From an uncultured bacterium (GTDB taxonomy: Bacteria; Bacteroidota; Bacteroidia; Bacteroidales; Bacteroidaceae), in contig CAJMQU010000016.1 in NCBI GenBank assembly GCA_905215555.1, positions 20,736 through 84,735 on the forward strand: a stretch of 64,000 bases of DNA, written 5' to 3'. Each line of letters begins with the position of its first letter. The stretch's first letter is position 1. Below the pieces are notes generated by a model, which saw only the letters and a program-made list of their open reading frames with translations, was not told the DNA's origin and did not search any database. This document shows positions 7,507 to 17,355 of the stretch, piece by piece. Position numbers and translations under genes: made by a program.

Positions 7507-9525
7507 TTATTCGGTCTTATCTTCATCAGCTACAGCTTCCTCCCAGTTGGTAAACATTTCCACTGAGGCATCGTAGCCATCATATCCGTAGTTCTGACGA
7601 AGCCGGGCACCGATATTGGCTGTGATAGCAGAGTTGGGCACAGGCCAGAACATATTATGCTTGGCAACCTGATAATTCAACGTTTTAGGTCCTGAAGATA
7701 TCGGACCATTATTGAAGAGGCTGTATCGTGTGCAACGCTTAAACCAATAGCTGCCGCCATTCAAATCAGTACCGGTCTGTTTGTCCCAAGTAGCCAAGTC
7801 GTAAGTCTCGCCCCATTCGTCGGGCTGGCCGCTACGGGCCAAGCACCAAGAAATACGGGTTAGTTCGGGCTGACGCCATTCTTCCAAGTACAGCTCACGG
7901 GCACGTTCATCAGCGATATCACCGATAGTAACCGTAGTAAACATCTTCTTGGCATTAGCACGACGACGAACAGCATTTACATCATCAGCCGCACCAGTCG
8001 TATTACCTTGATAGAATTTAGCTTCCGCACGAAGCAGATAAGTCTCGGCAAGGCGGAATAAATAGAGATCGCCATTGGAACAAGAGGTGCCTTTTGTAGC
8101 CCCATTGAACTGATTGGCATTCATGTTTTCTTCTGCCGCAGCGTCCTTGATATAAACCTTATATAAAGGAGTAGGATACCAACTGCGAATGGTGTCGGAA
8201 CAAAGTAGTTTGCCCTTTGGAACAATGGGATTACCTTTATCATCTTCCCCCCAATCTTCCGGTGCATAGAGCATCAGGTTTTGACCATAGAAGTCCGATG
8301 CCGGATTGTTGTACTTGATATCTTCCATTTCTACCCAATTGCCCACAGCACGGTTGTGGCGCAAATCTTGCGTATCTTCTTCACCGTCATAGCGCCAAAT
8401 AGTCTTGTTATAGTGGTGAGAAGTACGGAAGCAACCGATACCACGTCCTAAAGCCCGTACCCAATCCAGCTCTTCATTGTACTTACCGTCGGTACGTGCA
8501 TAATTCAGTGTAGGCGAACTTAGGTTATGAGGATCCACTATAATACTATTGGACCAATGTACACACATGGCACGCATCAGCGGATAGCCTATCCAACTCT
8601 GGCTATGGAAATTCAAGATAGGCATAATGGTTTCCTTGTTCTGAGGAATAGACACATTTTCGCCACGGTGAAGATCCCAAACTACATTACGTTGCACGGG
8701 CAAAGTTTTGTCATTACCTACAACATATGTCCCAAACGGAGCTTCCATCAACTGCAAACCATGATTATTGATCAAGTCAGTAGCCATATCTTCGGCTTTC
8801 TTGTACTCACCCGTCACAAGATAGCATTTAATAAGTAGTTGCATACAAGCTTCCCGGTTCACCGTCCCCATATAAGGTATGTCCTTTTGATCCGGTACAT
8901 TATTAACAGCAAACTCCAGATCGTGCACCAACATCTGGAAGATAGCTTCCTTGCTTGTAGATTTATAATTTTGTTTCGGTACCTCGATAATCTTCGTCAC
9001 CAAAGGAATGTCACCGAACAACAATGCCTGATGATAGTATCCATAAGCGCGGTGGAAATAAGCACGCCCCTTATACTCATTGCGCAACTTTTCATCCAGC
9101 CCCTGTACCTGGTCTACATACGAAAGCACGGTATTGGCAAACTTGATACTGGTCCAGCCACGATCCCAAAAACGACTCATTGAATTCTCGTCACCACCAC
9201 CCTTCATACCGTCGGTCGGTGTAATTTTGTTGGCAAAGTCGTCCATGAAGAAGCCCGCATCAGTCTTGGCGTACAAGCCTATATCGGTCATAAAGTAGAG
9301 CGAAGCCATCGGAAGTACGTTTCCGTTGCCATCCATCAGCATTTCTTTGAGTCCCAGGTCGCACATGGCCATTGCTGAACGCAAACCAGATTCTGTAGTA
9401 TAAGTATTTCCCGGATTATAGAATGACAAGGGGTCCTGTTTCAGGAAGCTGTCCGAACAACTTGCCAGCATGGCTGCCGAAACCAAGACCATGCATCCCT
9501 TTGCTAATTTATTCATCTTTTTCAT
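7507..9525 (-). CDS. SusD/RagB glycan-binding lipoprotein, module B
   Basis: 672 residues. The signal peptide ends at a lipobox (LASC, Cys23) followed by SDSFLKQDP, the usual SusD start. TPR-like helices follow (AYFHRAYGYYHQALLFGDIPLV), and the C-terminal region has the family motif LFRLAETYLLRAEAKFYQGN, then ELYLEEWRQPELTR. SusD proteins form the lid over the SusC channel on the cell surface and bind the oligosaccharide for import. It is 15 bp downstream of its SusC partner. At 672 residues it is longer than the roughly 550 of typical SusD. The ligand is not readable; arabinogalactan fragments are inferred from the neighbours. Confidence 0.93.
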   Translation of the reverse strand: MKKMNKLAKGCMVLVSAAMLASCSDSFLKQDPLSFYNPGNTYTTESGLRSAMAMCDLGLKEMLMDGNGNVLPMASLYFMTDIGLYAKTDAGFFMDDFANKITPTDGMKGGGDENSMSRFWDRGWTSIKFANTVLSYVDQVQGLDEKLRNEYKGRAYFHRAYGYYHQALLFGDIPLVTKIIEVPKQNYKSTSKEAIFQMLVHDLEFAVNNVPDQKDIPYMGTVNREACMQLLIKCYLVTGEYKKAEDMATDLINNHGLQLMEAPFGTYVVGNDKTLPVQRNVVWDLHRGENVSIPQNKETIMPILNFHSQSWIGYPLMRAMCVHWSNSIIVDPHNLSSPTLNYARTDGKYNEELDWVRALGRGIGCFRTSHHYNKTIWRYDGEEDTQDLRHNRAVGNWVEMEDIKYNNPASDFYGQNLMLYAPEDWGEDDKGNPIVPKGKLLCSDTIRSWYPTPLYKVYIKDAAAEENMNANQFNGATKGTSCSNGDLYLFRLAETYLLRAEAKFYQGNTTGAADDVNAVRRRANAKKMFTTVTIGDIADERARELYLEEWRQPELTRISWCLARSGQPDEWGETYDLATWDKQTGTDLNGGSYWFKRCTRYSLFNNGPISSGPKTLNYQVAKHNMFWPVPNSAITANIGARLRQNYGYDGYDASVEMFTNWEEAVADEDKTE

Positions 9526-9540
9526 ATTGTCTTTCAGTTG

Positions 9541-12500
9541 TTAGAGTGTTATATTCAAACCAAAATTAAAAGTACGAGTAGCCAAACCTCCTGTTTCAGG
9601 GTCACCATATTCCCAACCGGAGATGGTACAAACATTTTTAACGCTCGCGGTTACACGAATCTTATCAATCATATATTTCTTCGTCCACTTCTGAGGTAAG
9701 GTATAACCAATGGTGATATCATCCAGACGGACAAAGTTGCGATTGTAAAGTTTGTCCACACCAGAGGCTAAACCAGTATTAGGACCAACAGCACCCAGAC
9801 GACAGTATTCATTGGTTGCATTATCGGGCGTCCAGTATTCCTTCACAGGCATATTGAAGCCGTTCAATACCTGCGAACCGCCATTGTCCTGATTCAACCA
9901 ATAACCGTTTGTACTCTTATGTCCCATATAAGAATAGAGTGAGAATGAGAAAGTCAAATCTTTCCACAAAGTGAAATCATTGCGTACATTCCAATAAATG
10001 GGAGGATCCGTCGTTCCAAGATAAGTTTTATCATTATCGTTATAAACCGGCACACGCGTACCATCTTCATTGATCCTGTCATCGTCTGTATAACGGTTCA
10101 CTACTTTCGGGTCACCCGGCTTTTGGCCTACCAGAGCAGCAGCGGCAATATCTTCGGGAGTATTCTGCCAAACTCCGTCAGTTTCGTAATACCAGATGGT
10201 ACCCATTGGTTGTCCAATGTACCATTTGTTAGAAGTATCATCACGCTCTACACCATTTTCGTCATAGTCGTAATAGATGTGGTTAATGCGGTTCTTGTTG
10301 ATAGAGAAACCTACAGAAGTATTCCACGTAAAATCTTTAGTCTCGATGTTGGTAGAGTTCAAGGAGATTTCAAAACCCTGATTTTGAACTTCACCCAAGT
10401 TGGCAGTAATATCATTAAAACCGGAAAAATTCGGTAAACGCTGCCCCATAATCATATCAGTAGTCTTCTTGAAATAGTAATCCATAGAACCAATCAGCCG
10501 GCCATCCAATACAGAGAAATCTACTCCGGCATTCCAAGCTTTTGTCTTTTCCCATCGTAGATTAGGAGCAGCCAGGCGACTCATATACAAAGGGTTCACC
10601 ACAGTCGAAGTACCGTTATTGACATATGCCATACCTGTGCCTCCTAAGCTTAGGTTAGATAATGTTTTGTAAACGTCACCAAACTCACGGTTACCATTAG
10701 TACCCCAAGACACACGCAACTTAAGCATATCAAGCCATTTCTGAGTACTTTCCATAAATTTCTCGTTCGAAACAGTCCAGCCTAAGCCAACTGAACCAAA
10801 ATTACCCCAAGGATTCTTGGCTCCGAATCCTGCGTATCCATCGCGACGGAATGTACCGGTAAACATATAACGGTCATTGAAACTATAGAATAAACGGCCA
10901 AGGTAAGAAGCTGCTGTATAATGTGTATCATTGGTAGAAAAAGAACTCTGCTCCTTATTGGCGCCATTAGTATAGTGGAAACCAAGTGCATCACTCGGTG
11001 TAATGTTGCGGGCTTGGATTTTGTCGTTCCAAGTGCGGTGTTCTTCCGCTTCTTGCACCAATGTCACTGTAAAGTGATGTACATCGGCAAAAGTACGATC
11101 CCAAGTGATAGTATTGTTCAAGTTCCACTCAAACTTTTTGGACCATTCGCGGTTTACCCCCCGATCAGCAGCAGATGAATCCGGCAGGTCAGCCGACATG
11201 AAATAACGGTCGTAGAACCATTGAAAACGCGGAGCGGCATTGAACTGATAAGTGAAACCAAAAGGTAATGTGATTTTGGCATTGAAAATGGAATTTAATA
11301 CGGTATAACCTTTCTCCAAGTCATAATACTGACGATCAAAGTAGTAGTTATAACCACCATTCGTAGCCGCACCCGACATGGGATATTGCTCATAACTTCC
11401 ATTTTCATCGTACATAGAAGCATAAGGAGAGTTACGCAGCATATTGGCATCCCAATAATTGCTGCCCAATGACACTTGGATATCACCGTCAGAACGATCC
11501 TGGAAGTTCACATTCGCACCAACTTCCAGCCAGTCGGTAATCTTGGCATTAATCTTCATGTTCGAGCGGAATGCATGATATTCATTACCTTGCACAGCGC
11601 CCTCATTGTCCATGTATCCAACAGACAAATAATAGTTGATTTTATCAGTAGCACCCGAAATGCTGGCGTTATAATCTTGATTTATACCGGTGCGGAAAGT
11701 GGAATCGTACCAGTCAAAAGATTTGCCGGCCAGGAAATTTTTATATACCAGCGGAGAAACATCCAATGTCAAACGACGTGCAAACAAGCTAAGCATGGAT
11801 TCGCCATCAGAGAGGCCTAAACCACTTATACCAATACCTGAGGCCCATGCAGCTTGCTCTGCCGCTGTCATGCTTGTAGGATTGTCAAAATAGCCTTGCG
11901 GATAAGCAGGCTTATATATTGACGCACCGTTCTCATCCTTCTGGCCAGAGTCTGCCAACCTATTGTAGTAACCATAAAGTCCATTCTCTCCCTTATCATA
12001 AGTATTCGCCATCTTATACCAATCCTGACGATAACGGATATAACCGGAAGCATTGTAATAGTCACGATAAGCAGATTTGTTATTGATAGCCAAGTTAGCA
12101 CTTACATTGATGACAGGTTTTCCTTGTTTACCTTTCTTAGTGGTAATGATGATAACACCCGCAGCAGCCTTAGCACCATAGATAGCAGCAGAAGAAGCAT
12201 CCTTCAACACGTCAATCTGACCGATATCGTCCGGATTGATTTCTGAGAGTTCACCATAGAATGCCATACCGTCCAATACAATCATCGGCTTGGCATCAGT
12301 ACCCAATGAGTTCTTACCACGCAACTGTATGGAAGCATCACTACCCTTGGCAGAAGCATCATAACCGATCTGCAAGCCTGGAGTGCCACGCAATACATCC
12401 TGTACAGATGCCGGATTCGAGTCAGCTATCTTGCTGGGATTAATCTGGACGACCGATCCTGTCAGGTCTTTCTTACGCATCGTACCGTAACCCACAACAA

Positions 12501-12858
12501 CTACTTCATCCAGCATTTCGGTGTCTTCTTGTAGCGACACTTTCAAACTTCTTTGTCCGTTCAACGGAACTTCCACTGTTTTGTAACCCACAAAACTTAT
12601 TATCAGTGTAGCACCTGGCTTCACTTTCAGAGAGAAATTACCATCAATATCAGTAATGCATCCATTGGAAGGTACACCTTTCTCGACAACACTAGCACCA
12701 ATTACAGTCCCCATCGGGTCCTCTACTGTACCTGTTACCGTAACTTGGGAATTTTGAGCGCTCAGATACGAGACGTTCATCATAAGAGCCATACAGATTA
12801 TTAAGGTAGATAGTACCTTACTTAATCCTACCATCGAGGAAATCTTTCGTTTTTCCAT
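9541..12858 (-). CDS. SusC/RagA TonB-dependent glycan importer, module B
   Basis: 1105 residues from the ATG at 12858 (MEKRKISSMVGLSKVL); an in-frame extension to 12939 overlaps the promoter region and is not used. Order: signal peptide, carboxypeptidase-D-like domain (VTGTVEDPMGTVIGASVV), TonB box region DEVVVVGYGTMRKKDLTG, plug (RGTPGLQIG, QIDVLKDASSAAIYGAKAAAG), 22-strand barrel ending NFGLNITL. It imports oligosaccharides across the outer membrane with its SusD partner and TonB energy. The promoter region holds the putative hybrid-regulator operator (13007-13041) and a 30-bp inverted repeat, and the gene follows hybrid regulator 1, so substrate-induced expression is likely. Confidence 0.95.
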   Translation of the reverse strand: MEKRKISSMVGLSKVLSTLIICMALMMNVSYLSAQNSQVTVTGTVEDPMGTVIGASVVEKGVPSNGCITDIDGNFSLKVKPGATLIISFVGYKTVEVPLNGQRSLKVSLQEDTEMLDEVVVVGYGTMRKKDLTGSVVQINPSKIADSNPASVQDVLRGTPGLQIGYDASAKGSDASIQLRGKNSLGTDAKPMIVLDGMAFYGELSEINPDDIGQIDVLKDASSAAIYGAKAAAGVIIITTKKGKQGKPVINVSANLAINNKSAYRDYYNASGYIRYRQDWYKMANTYDKGENGLYGYYNRLADSGQKDENGASIYKPAYPQGYFDNPTSMTAAEQAAWASGIGISGLGLSDGESMLSLFARRLTLDVSPLVYKNFLAGKSFDWYDSTFRTGINQDYNASISGATDKINYYLSVGYMDNEGAVQGNEYHAFRSNMKINAKITDWLEVGANVNFQDRSDGDIQVSLGSNYWDANMLRNSPYASMYDENGSYEQYPMSGAATNGGYNYYFDRQYYDLEKGYTVLNSIFNAKITLPFGFTYQFNAAPRFQWFYDRYFMSADLPDSSAADRGVNREWSKKFEWNLNNTITWDRTFADVHHFTVTLVQEAEEHRTWNDKIQARNITPSDALGFHYTNGANKEQSSFSTNDTHYTAASYLGRLFYSFNDRYMFTGTFRRDGYAGFGAKNPWGNFGSVGLGWTVSNEKFMESTQKWLDMLKLRVSWGTNGNREFGDVYKTLSNLSLGGTGMAYVNNGTSTVVNPLYMSRLAAPNLRWEKTKAWNAGVDFSVLDGRLIGSMDYYFKKTTDMIMGQRLPNFSGFNDITANLGEVQNQGFEISLNSTNIETKDFTWNTSVGFSINKNRINHIYYDYDENGVERDDTSNKWYIGQPMGTIWYYETDGVWQNTPEDIAAAALVGQKPGDPKVVNRYTDDDRINEDGTRVPVYNDNDKTYLGTTDPPIYWNVRNDFTLWKDLTFSFSLYSYMGHKSTNGYWLNQDNGGSQVLNGFNMPVKEYWTPDNATNEYCRLGAVGPNTGLASGVDKLYNRNFVRLDDITIGYTLPQKWTKKYMIDKIRVTASVKNVCTISGWEYGDPETGGLATRTFNFGLNITL

Positions 12859-12941
12859 CGTATAATTTTTAAGATTAAAAAATAATATAAGTTCTCTATT
12901 GCCAATCCGGAAACTGCATGCTTGGCTCCCGGATTGCACGA

Positions 12942-12949
12942 CAAATGTA
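12942..12949 (-). promoter_or_regulatory. Putative -7 element of the module B susC promoter
   Basis: Minus-strand TACATTTG fits TAnnTTTG. No -33 TTTG is present at the right distance, as is common for activator-dependent promoters. The operator candidate begins 58 bp further upstream. Confidence 0.5.
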
Positions 12950-12978
12950 CGGAAAGGATACGCAGTGAATCATGACAA

Positions 12979-13058
12979 AAATGCCAGAGTTGTTTAAGAA
13001 TGGTGCATGAAACAATCGTCCATCAATAATGCACCATTTTTAAACAACTCTGGCATTT
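12979..13058. repeat. 30-bp inverted repeat upstream of module B susC
   Basis: Arms 12979-13008 and 13029-13058 are reverse complements except for one base (G/A), with a 20-bp spacer. Outside them, GGATAC (12956-12961) and GTATCC (13073-13078) extend the symmetry. The element lies between the stop of hybrid regulator 1 (13113) and the susC -7 element, so it could be a terminator for one gene, an operator for the other, or both. Confidence 0.93.
13007..13041. promoter_or_regulatory. Candidate hybrid-regulator operator (direct repeat, 22-bp spacing)
   Basis: Half-sites ATGAAACAAT (13007) and ATGCACCATTTTT (13029) start exactly 22 bp apart. The same arrangement, at the same distance from the -7 element within 1 bp, is found upstream of the other susC operon (32514-32548). 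AraC-family proteins commonly bind two direct repeats about two helical turns apart. Binding is inferred. Confidence 0.6.
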
Positions 13059-13112
13059 GACCTATCGTCAGTGTATCCTCAATCGGTTTTGATAAGAATG
13101 ACAGACCCGGTT

Positions 13113-16100
13113 TTACTCTCCTTCAATCGTTCCGCCTGAAGTGAACCGTTCCATATATTCAGAAGGTTGCATTCCTATCTCTTTCTTAAAGATGCTACTG
13201 AAATAGCGGGGGTCATTATATCCGACCGTATATGCCAACTCTGAGATACGCAAATGCTTTTTCTCTTCCATAATCCGGCAAGCCGCTTTCATACGAATAT
13301 TACGAATGAATGAGACATAAGTCAATCCGGTGAGAGACTTCAATTTACGGAAAAAGGTGGATTTAGTAGTGTTCATCTCTTCCAGAAACTGGGTCTGGTC
13401 GAAGTTCGGGTCATCCAGATGACGATTTACACAATCGATAGCACGTTGCAGGAAATCTTCATCCATACTGGTATAATTCAACTCTTTCGCTTCGAATACC
13501 AACTGTTTCTTGAAGTCTTTCATAACCCGCTCACGAGACTTCAACAGATTACTGATACGCGCATGAAGCACGCTCAAATTAAACGGCTTCGTAATAAATG
13601 CATCTGCCCCCGATTCATATGCTTCCACCCTGTCTTCTTCCTGCTTTTTTGCAGTCAACAGAATCAATGGAATATGAGAAGTATCAAAATTACCTTTTAT
13701 CCCCCTGCATAACTCAATACCATCCATCACCGGCATCATTACGTCAGATACAATCAAATCGATGTCTTTTGCCACTAGCACTTCAAGCGCTTCTTTGCCA
13801 TTGGTTGCCGTATAGATTATATATTCAGTACCCAGAAGTTTCACCATCAACCCCAATAAATCCTCGTTATCTTCAACCAACAATAAAGCATATTTTTTCT
13901 CTTCCGCCCTACTTTCTCTGCCCAAGTTACCGTCTTCCGGCAAAGATGGAACATTCGTAAACATAATCTCTTTCTGTGACTCATCAGTCACTGAGGAAGT
14001 CAAAAGAGCACCGGCATCATCTATTTCTTCTTCAGAATAAGCAGAGCGAGAAATCGGAATCTGCACTTTAAAAGTAGTTCCTTCTCCTTCCTCACTCTCA
14101 ACTGAAATGGAACCATGATGCAAAGTGACCAAATCACGAACCAATGATAAGCCAATACCTGTACCAATAGTATTAAATCTCCGATAATCTCCCTCATAAA
14201 AACGTTTGAATAAATTCTTTTGCGATTCTTTCGAAATGCCGGGGCCATTATCTTTTACTATAATACAAGCTACTCCCATTGCTTCATCACGTTTAAGTTC
14301 AATCCTCACTTTCCCTCCTGCTTTATTATATTTAGAAGCATTGGAAAGCAGATTATACAAGATCTTATCCAATTTATCGGGATCAAAGAAAGCAAAACAT
14401 TTATCCGCATCGCTTTGGATAGTGAAATGAATATCCTTTTTTTTCATCAACGGGCTAAAACCATCCAGACTACGGTATACAAACTGTGCCAGGTCTCCCT
14501 GCGAAACCTTCAATTTCAGATTCCCTGTCTCCGCTTTGCGAAATTCCAGTATTTGTTGCAACAGACGTATCAACCGATTTATATTGTGCGTCATTACATT
14601 ATATTGCTCCTTATAAGCAGGGGCAGTCTGCTTCAGCTCGTCCACAGAAGCCGAGATAATGGTCAACGGAGTCAATAACTCATGTGTGATATTAGTGAAG
14701 AATTGCAGTTTGGCATGATTTATCTCCTCTGCCTTTGCCTGCTCCATTTCACGGAGATGCAAGGCATTGCGTAAACGAATACGGTTACGGATAATCCGGT
14801 AAATATACCAAGCTATGCCGACAAGCAGTATTATATATAAGGTGTAAGCCCACCATGTTTCCCAAGGAGGCGGCAGAATAACGACTTTTACCGTTTGTAT
14901 GTCCTCCCCCCAGATACCATTCGAATTAGAAGCCTTCACATAAAAAGTATAAGTGCCGGACTTAAGATTATTGTAATATGCAAAACGCTTGGATGCATCC
15001 GTATATTGCCAGCCTGCATCAAACCCATCCAATTGGTATGCATACTGATTCCTGCCCGGATTGGCATACTCCAATGCAGAGAACTCTATACTAAAGTTGT
15101 TACGCCTATAACTCAGAACTATTTTATCGGTGAACCTTGGCGACAGGCTCGATATTTCGGTGCGTTCTTCGTCAGAAAGGGCAGTCCAAGACTGATTGAA
15201 CACTTTGATATCAGTAATTACGACCGGAGAGGAAAATACCTGCTCATTCTGTTGATCCGGATAGAAGCTATTATATCCCCGATGCCCTCCGAAAAACATT
15301 TCACCGTCAGAAGCGACAAACGATGCTCCCCGGTTGAAGATATTATCCTGCAGGCCATCAGAAGTAGTATATAAACAATAAGTCACATTCTGCAAATCCC
15401 GTGGTACAGTGAGCCGCAGCAAACCGGCATTGGTGCCCAACCAAAGGTCGCCTTTCTTATCACTCTGGATGTTAGTCACTGCATCTCCCGGCAAATTCCA
15501 CAACTTATGTACCGGTAGGAATGCATCTTCCACTGCATCATACAGACTCAATCCACTTCCTCCGGTCCCGACCCAAATACGCCCCTCAATATCCTTATAA
15601 ATGCAGTTTGCATAATCACTGTTCAATTTTCCATTAGCGACCGAATAACCGGAGAGAGTATATCCGCTCAAAAAGTTGCCGCTACCTTGAATACGAACGA
15701 CTCCATGCGTATTGGAGGCCAACCACATTTCACCGTCACGTCCTTCGGCAAGTTGCATGACAACCATATCCTGCACAGTTACGTCTTCAACCCTCAGAAA
15801 ATCCAAACGTACCGGAGTTCCATCTGCCGCACGCATTGAAACTCCGCCTTTGGTGGCAAACCATAGGTTTTGCTTAGAATCCTCACAAATATAATAGATA
15901 CATGAATTGCATATCCATGGAGCATTCGAAGAATTATGTGCTTTCACACGCTTTCCGACAGGGGCTGATTTATCTATTTCATAAGCTCCACCATTGTACA
16001 CCCCAATCCAGATATGTCCGGTAGAGGGAGACTGCATAATAGACATCACTGTAGAAATTCCCCTGTATGAACTAAAGTCCGGCATTTGGTCATGATGAGT

Positions 16101-17309
16101 GAATTTTTCGGTCCGACGATCTTCCACCCCAAAGCCATAGGTGCTGATTCCCATCCAAAGCTGTCCTTCGTCATCCAGCATGATACTACGGACAGAATTG
16201 GTCTTGAGCATCCGCTTCGCCTCAGACAAACGGTCGAGATTAAACCTCGCCTTACGGGTATTCGCCATATTAACGCCGCCTCCAATCATGCCTACCCACA
16301 TAATCCCTTGCCTGTCGCGCAACAAAGAGGCGACCTCGCTACTGGCTATAGAGTGTTCAGACTCACCGGGATAGCAGTTCTCAAAGTCAAAATGAGAGCT
16401 CTCTACATTCTGCAATGGAAGTATGCTTAAACCGCTTCGGGTACCCACCCATAAGGAATGCGTATTGATATCCTCGGAAATGGCATAAATCAGATTATCA
16501 GAAATTGTACCTGACCGTTTCTCATCATGAGTGAATGTCGTCCAGGTCGTTTGCTCCAAATTATAAGCATTATGCAGTAAATGCAAACCTGCTCCCCAAG
16601 TTCCTACCCATATATTTTTATGACTATCCTGAAAGACAACATGGGCAGAGTTTCCAGAGTTCATCTTCGGATATTTCCAGTACTTACCGGTTTTCTTCTC
16701 ATAGCGGAACAATCCCCTGCTCCACGTGCCAATCCATATATCTCCCCGGTCATCTTCAAACAGCGATTTAACGGTTGTCTTTGGGAAAACTCCACCAGTA
16801 TTATCTTGACTGAAAGCTAAAAAACGATTACCATCTTCCAGATATTCGAGCAATCCTGCTTCAGTAGCAAAAAGAATGCGATTGTCCCTTGTCACCAATA
16901 TTTGAGAAATACCACAATTATTTATCGCCGGGTCATCTATTTTTCGAATCTGCCCTGTCCGCTTATCCAGCACATTCAATCCGTTGTAAGTGCCAATCCA
17001 TAATCGATGCTGTGCATCTTCTGCCACACAATTAATATTATTATTAGCCAGTAAATCCGGACAGTATAAATTGGATTTATAGGTAGTGATAGAATAACCA
17101 TCATACTGGAAAAGTCCGTTGCGGGTAGATATCCAGATATAGCCATCCCGATCCTGATATACCGACTGCACATCTTTGCTCGTCAAACTATTCAGAACAG
17201 ATGAAGATTTGAATACCAAATACTTATTCCCTGATGTCATCATAGCTTGACACATCACAGGAAGCAATATCCAAAAGCAAAAGAAGAAACTCCGGATCTT
17301 TTCTTTCAT
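13113..17309 (-). CDS. Hybrid two-component system regulator 1 (propeller-Y_Y_Y-HK-RR-AraC)
   Basis: 1398 residues in one chain: signal peptide; two seven-bladed Reg_prop sensor propellers (about residues 35-690, with repeated IWVGT and LWIGT motifs); Y_Y_Y domain ending VVILPPPWETWWAY; one transmembrane helix; HisKA with His876 (FFTNITHELLTPLTI); HATPase (DNGPGIS, GTGIGLSLVRDL); receiver with Asp1189 (DVMMPVMDG); C-terminal AraC helix-turn-helix (ISELAYTVGYNDPRYFSSIFKK). Such proteins sense an oligosaccharide in the periplasm and activate the adjacent PUL. The ATG at 17309 is preferred over an in-frame TTG at 17327. Its stop is 255 bp before the module B susC start, so that pair is the likely target. 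It is strikingly similar along its whole length to the regulator at 33051-37244. Confidence 0.95.
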   Translation of the reverse strand: MKEKIRSFFFCFWILLPVMCQAMMTSGNKYLVFKSSSVLNSLTSKDVQSVYQDRDGYIWISTRNGLFQYDGYSITTYKSNLYCPDLLANNNINCVAEDAQHRLWIGTYNGLNVLDKRTGQIRKIDDPAINNCGISQILVTRDNRILFATEAGLLEYLEDGNRFLAFSQDNTGGVFPKTTVKSLFEDDRGDIWIGTWSRGLFRYEKKTGKYWKYPKMNSGNSAHVVFQDSHKNIWVGTWGAGLHLLHNAYNLEQTTWTTFTHDEKRSGTISDNLIYAISEDINTHSLWVGTRSGLSILPLQNVESSHFDFENCYPGESEHSIASSEVASLLRDRQGIMWVGMIGGGVNMANTRKARFNLDRLSEAKRMLKTNSVRSIMLDDEGQLWMGISTYGFGVEDRRTEKFTHHDQMPDFSSYRGISTVMSIMQSPSTGHIWIGVYNGGAYEIDKSAPVGKRVKAHNSSNAPWICNSCIYYICEDSKQNLWFATKGGVSMRAADGTPVRLDFLRVEDVTVQDMVVMQLAEGRDGEMWLASNTHGVVRIQGSGNFLSGYTLSGYSVANGKLNSDYANCIYKDIEGRIWVGTGGSGLSLYDAVEDAFLPVHKLWNLPGDAVTNIQSDKKGDLWLGTNAGLLRLTVPRDLQNVTYCLYTTSDGLQDNIFNRGASFVASDGEMFFGGHRGYNSFYPDQQNEQVFSSPVVITDIKVFNQSWTALSDEERTEISSLSPRFTDKIVLSYRRNNFSIEFSALEYANPGRNQYAYQLDGFDAGWQYTDASKRFAYYNNLKSGTYTFYVKASNSNGIWGEDIQTVKVVILPPPWETWWAYTLYIILLVGIAWYIYRIIRNRIRLRNALHLREMEQAKAEEINHAKLQFFTNITHELLTPLTIISASVDELKQTAPAYKEQYNVMTHNINRLIRLLQQILEFRKAETGNLKLKVSQGDLAQFVYRSLDGFSPLMKKKDIHFTIQSDADKCFAFFDPDKLDKILYNLLSNASKYNKAGGKVRIELKRDEAMGVACIIVKDNGPGISKESQKNLFKRFYEGDYRRFNTIGTGIGLSLVRDLVTLHHGSISVESEEGEGTTFKVQIPISRSAYSEEEIDDAGALLTSSVTDESQKEIMFTNVPSLPEDGNLGRESRAEEKKYALLLVEDNEDLLGLMVKLLGTEYIIYTATNGKEALEVLVAKDIDLIVSDVMMPVMDGIELCRGIKGNFDTSHIPLILLTAKKQEEDRVEAYESGADAFITKPFNLSVLHARISNLLKSRERVMKDFKKQLVFEAKELNYTSMDEDFLQRAIDCVNRHLDDPNFDQTQFLEEMNTTKSTFFRKLKSLTGLTYVSFIRNIRMKAACRIMEEKKHLRISELAYTVGYNDPRYFSSIFKKEIGMQPSEYMERFTSGGTIEGE

Positions 17310-17347
17310 AGTCAACTTATTTAGCAAATATTATTAATTACCGACAA

Positions 17348-17355
17348 CAAATGTA
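17348..17355 (-). promoter_or_regulatory. Putative -7 element of hybrid regulator 1
   Basis: Minus-strand TACATTTG, 39 bp upstream of the ATG. It supports the ATG start over the upstream TTG. No -33 match. Confidence 0.45.

Noticed and set aside
12979..13058. Invertible promoter flanked by inverted repeats
   Set aside because: Bacteroides invertible promoters enclose a promoter between the arms; here the spacer is only 20 bp and contains no TAnnTTTG.
13113..17327. TTG start of regulator 1 at 17327 and TTG start of regulator 2 at 37268
   Set aside because: ATG codons a few residues later give standard signal peptides, and the two paralogues align from MKEKIR.
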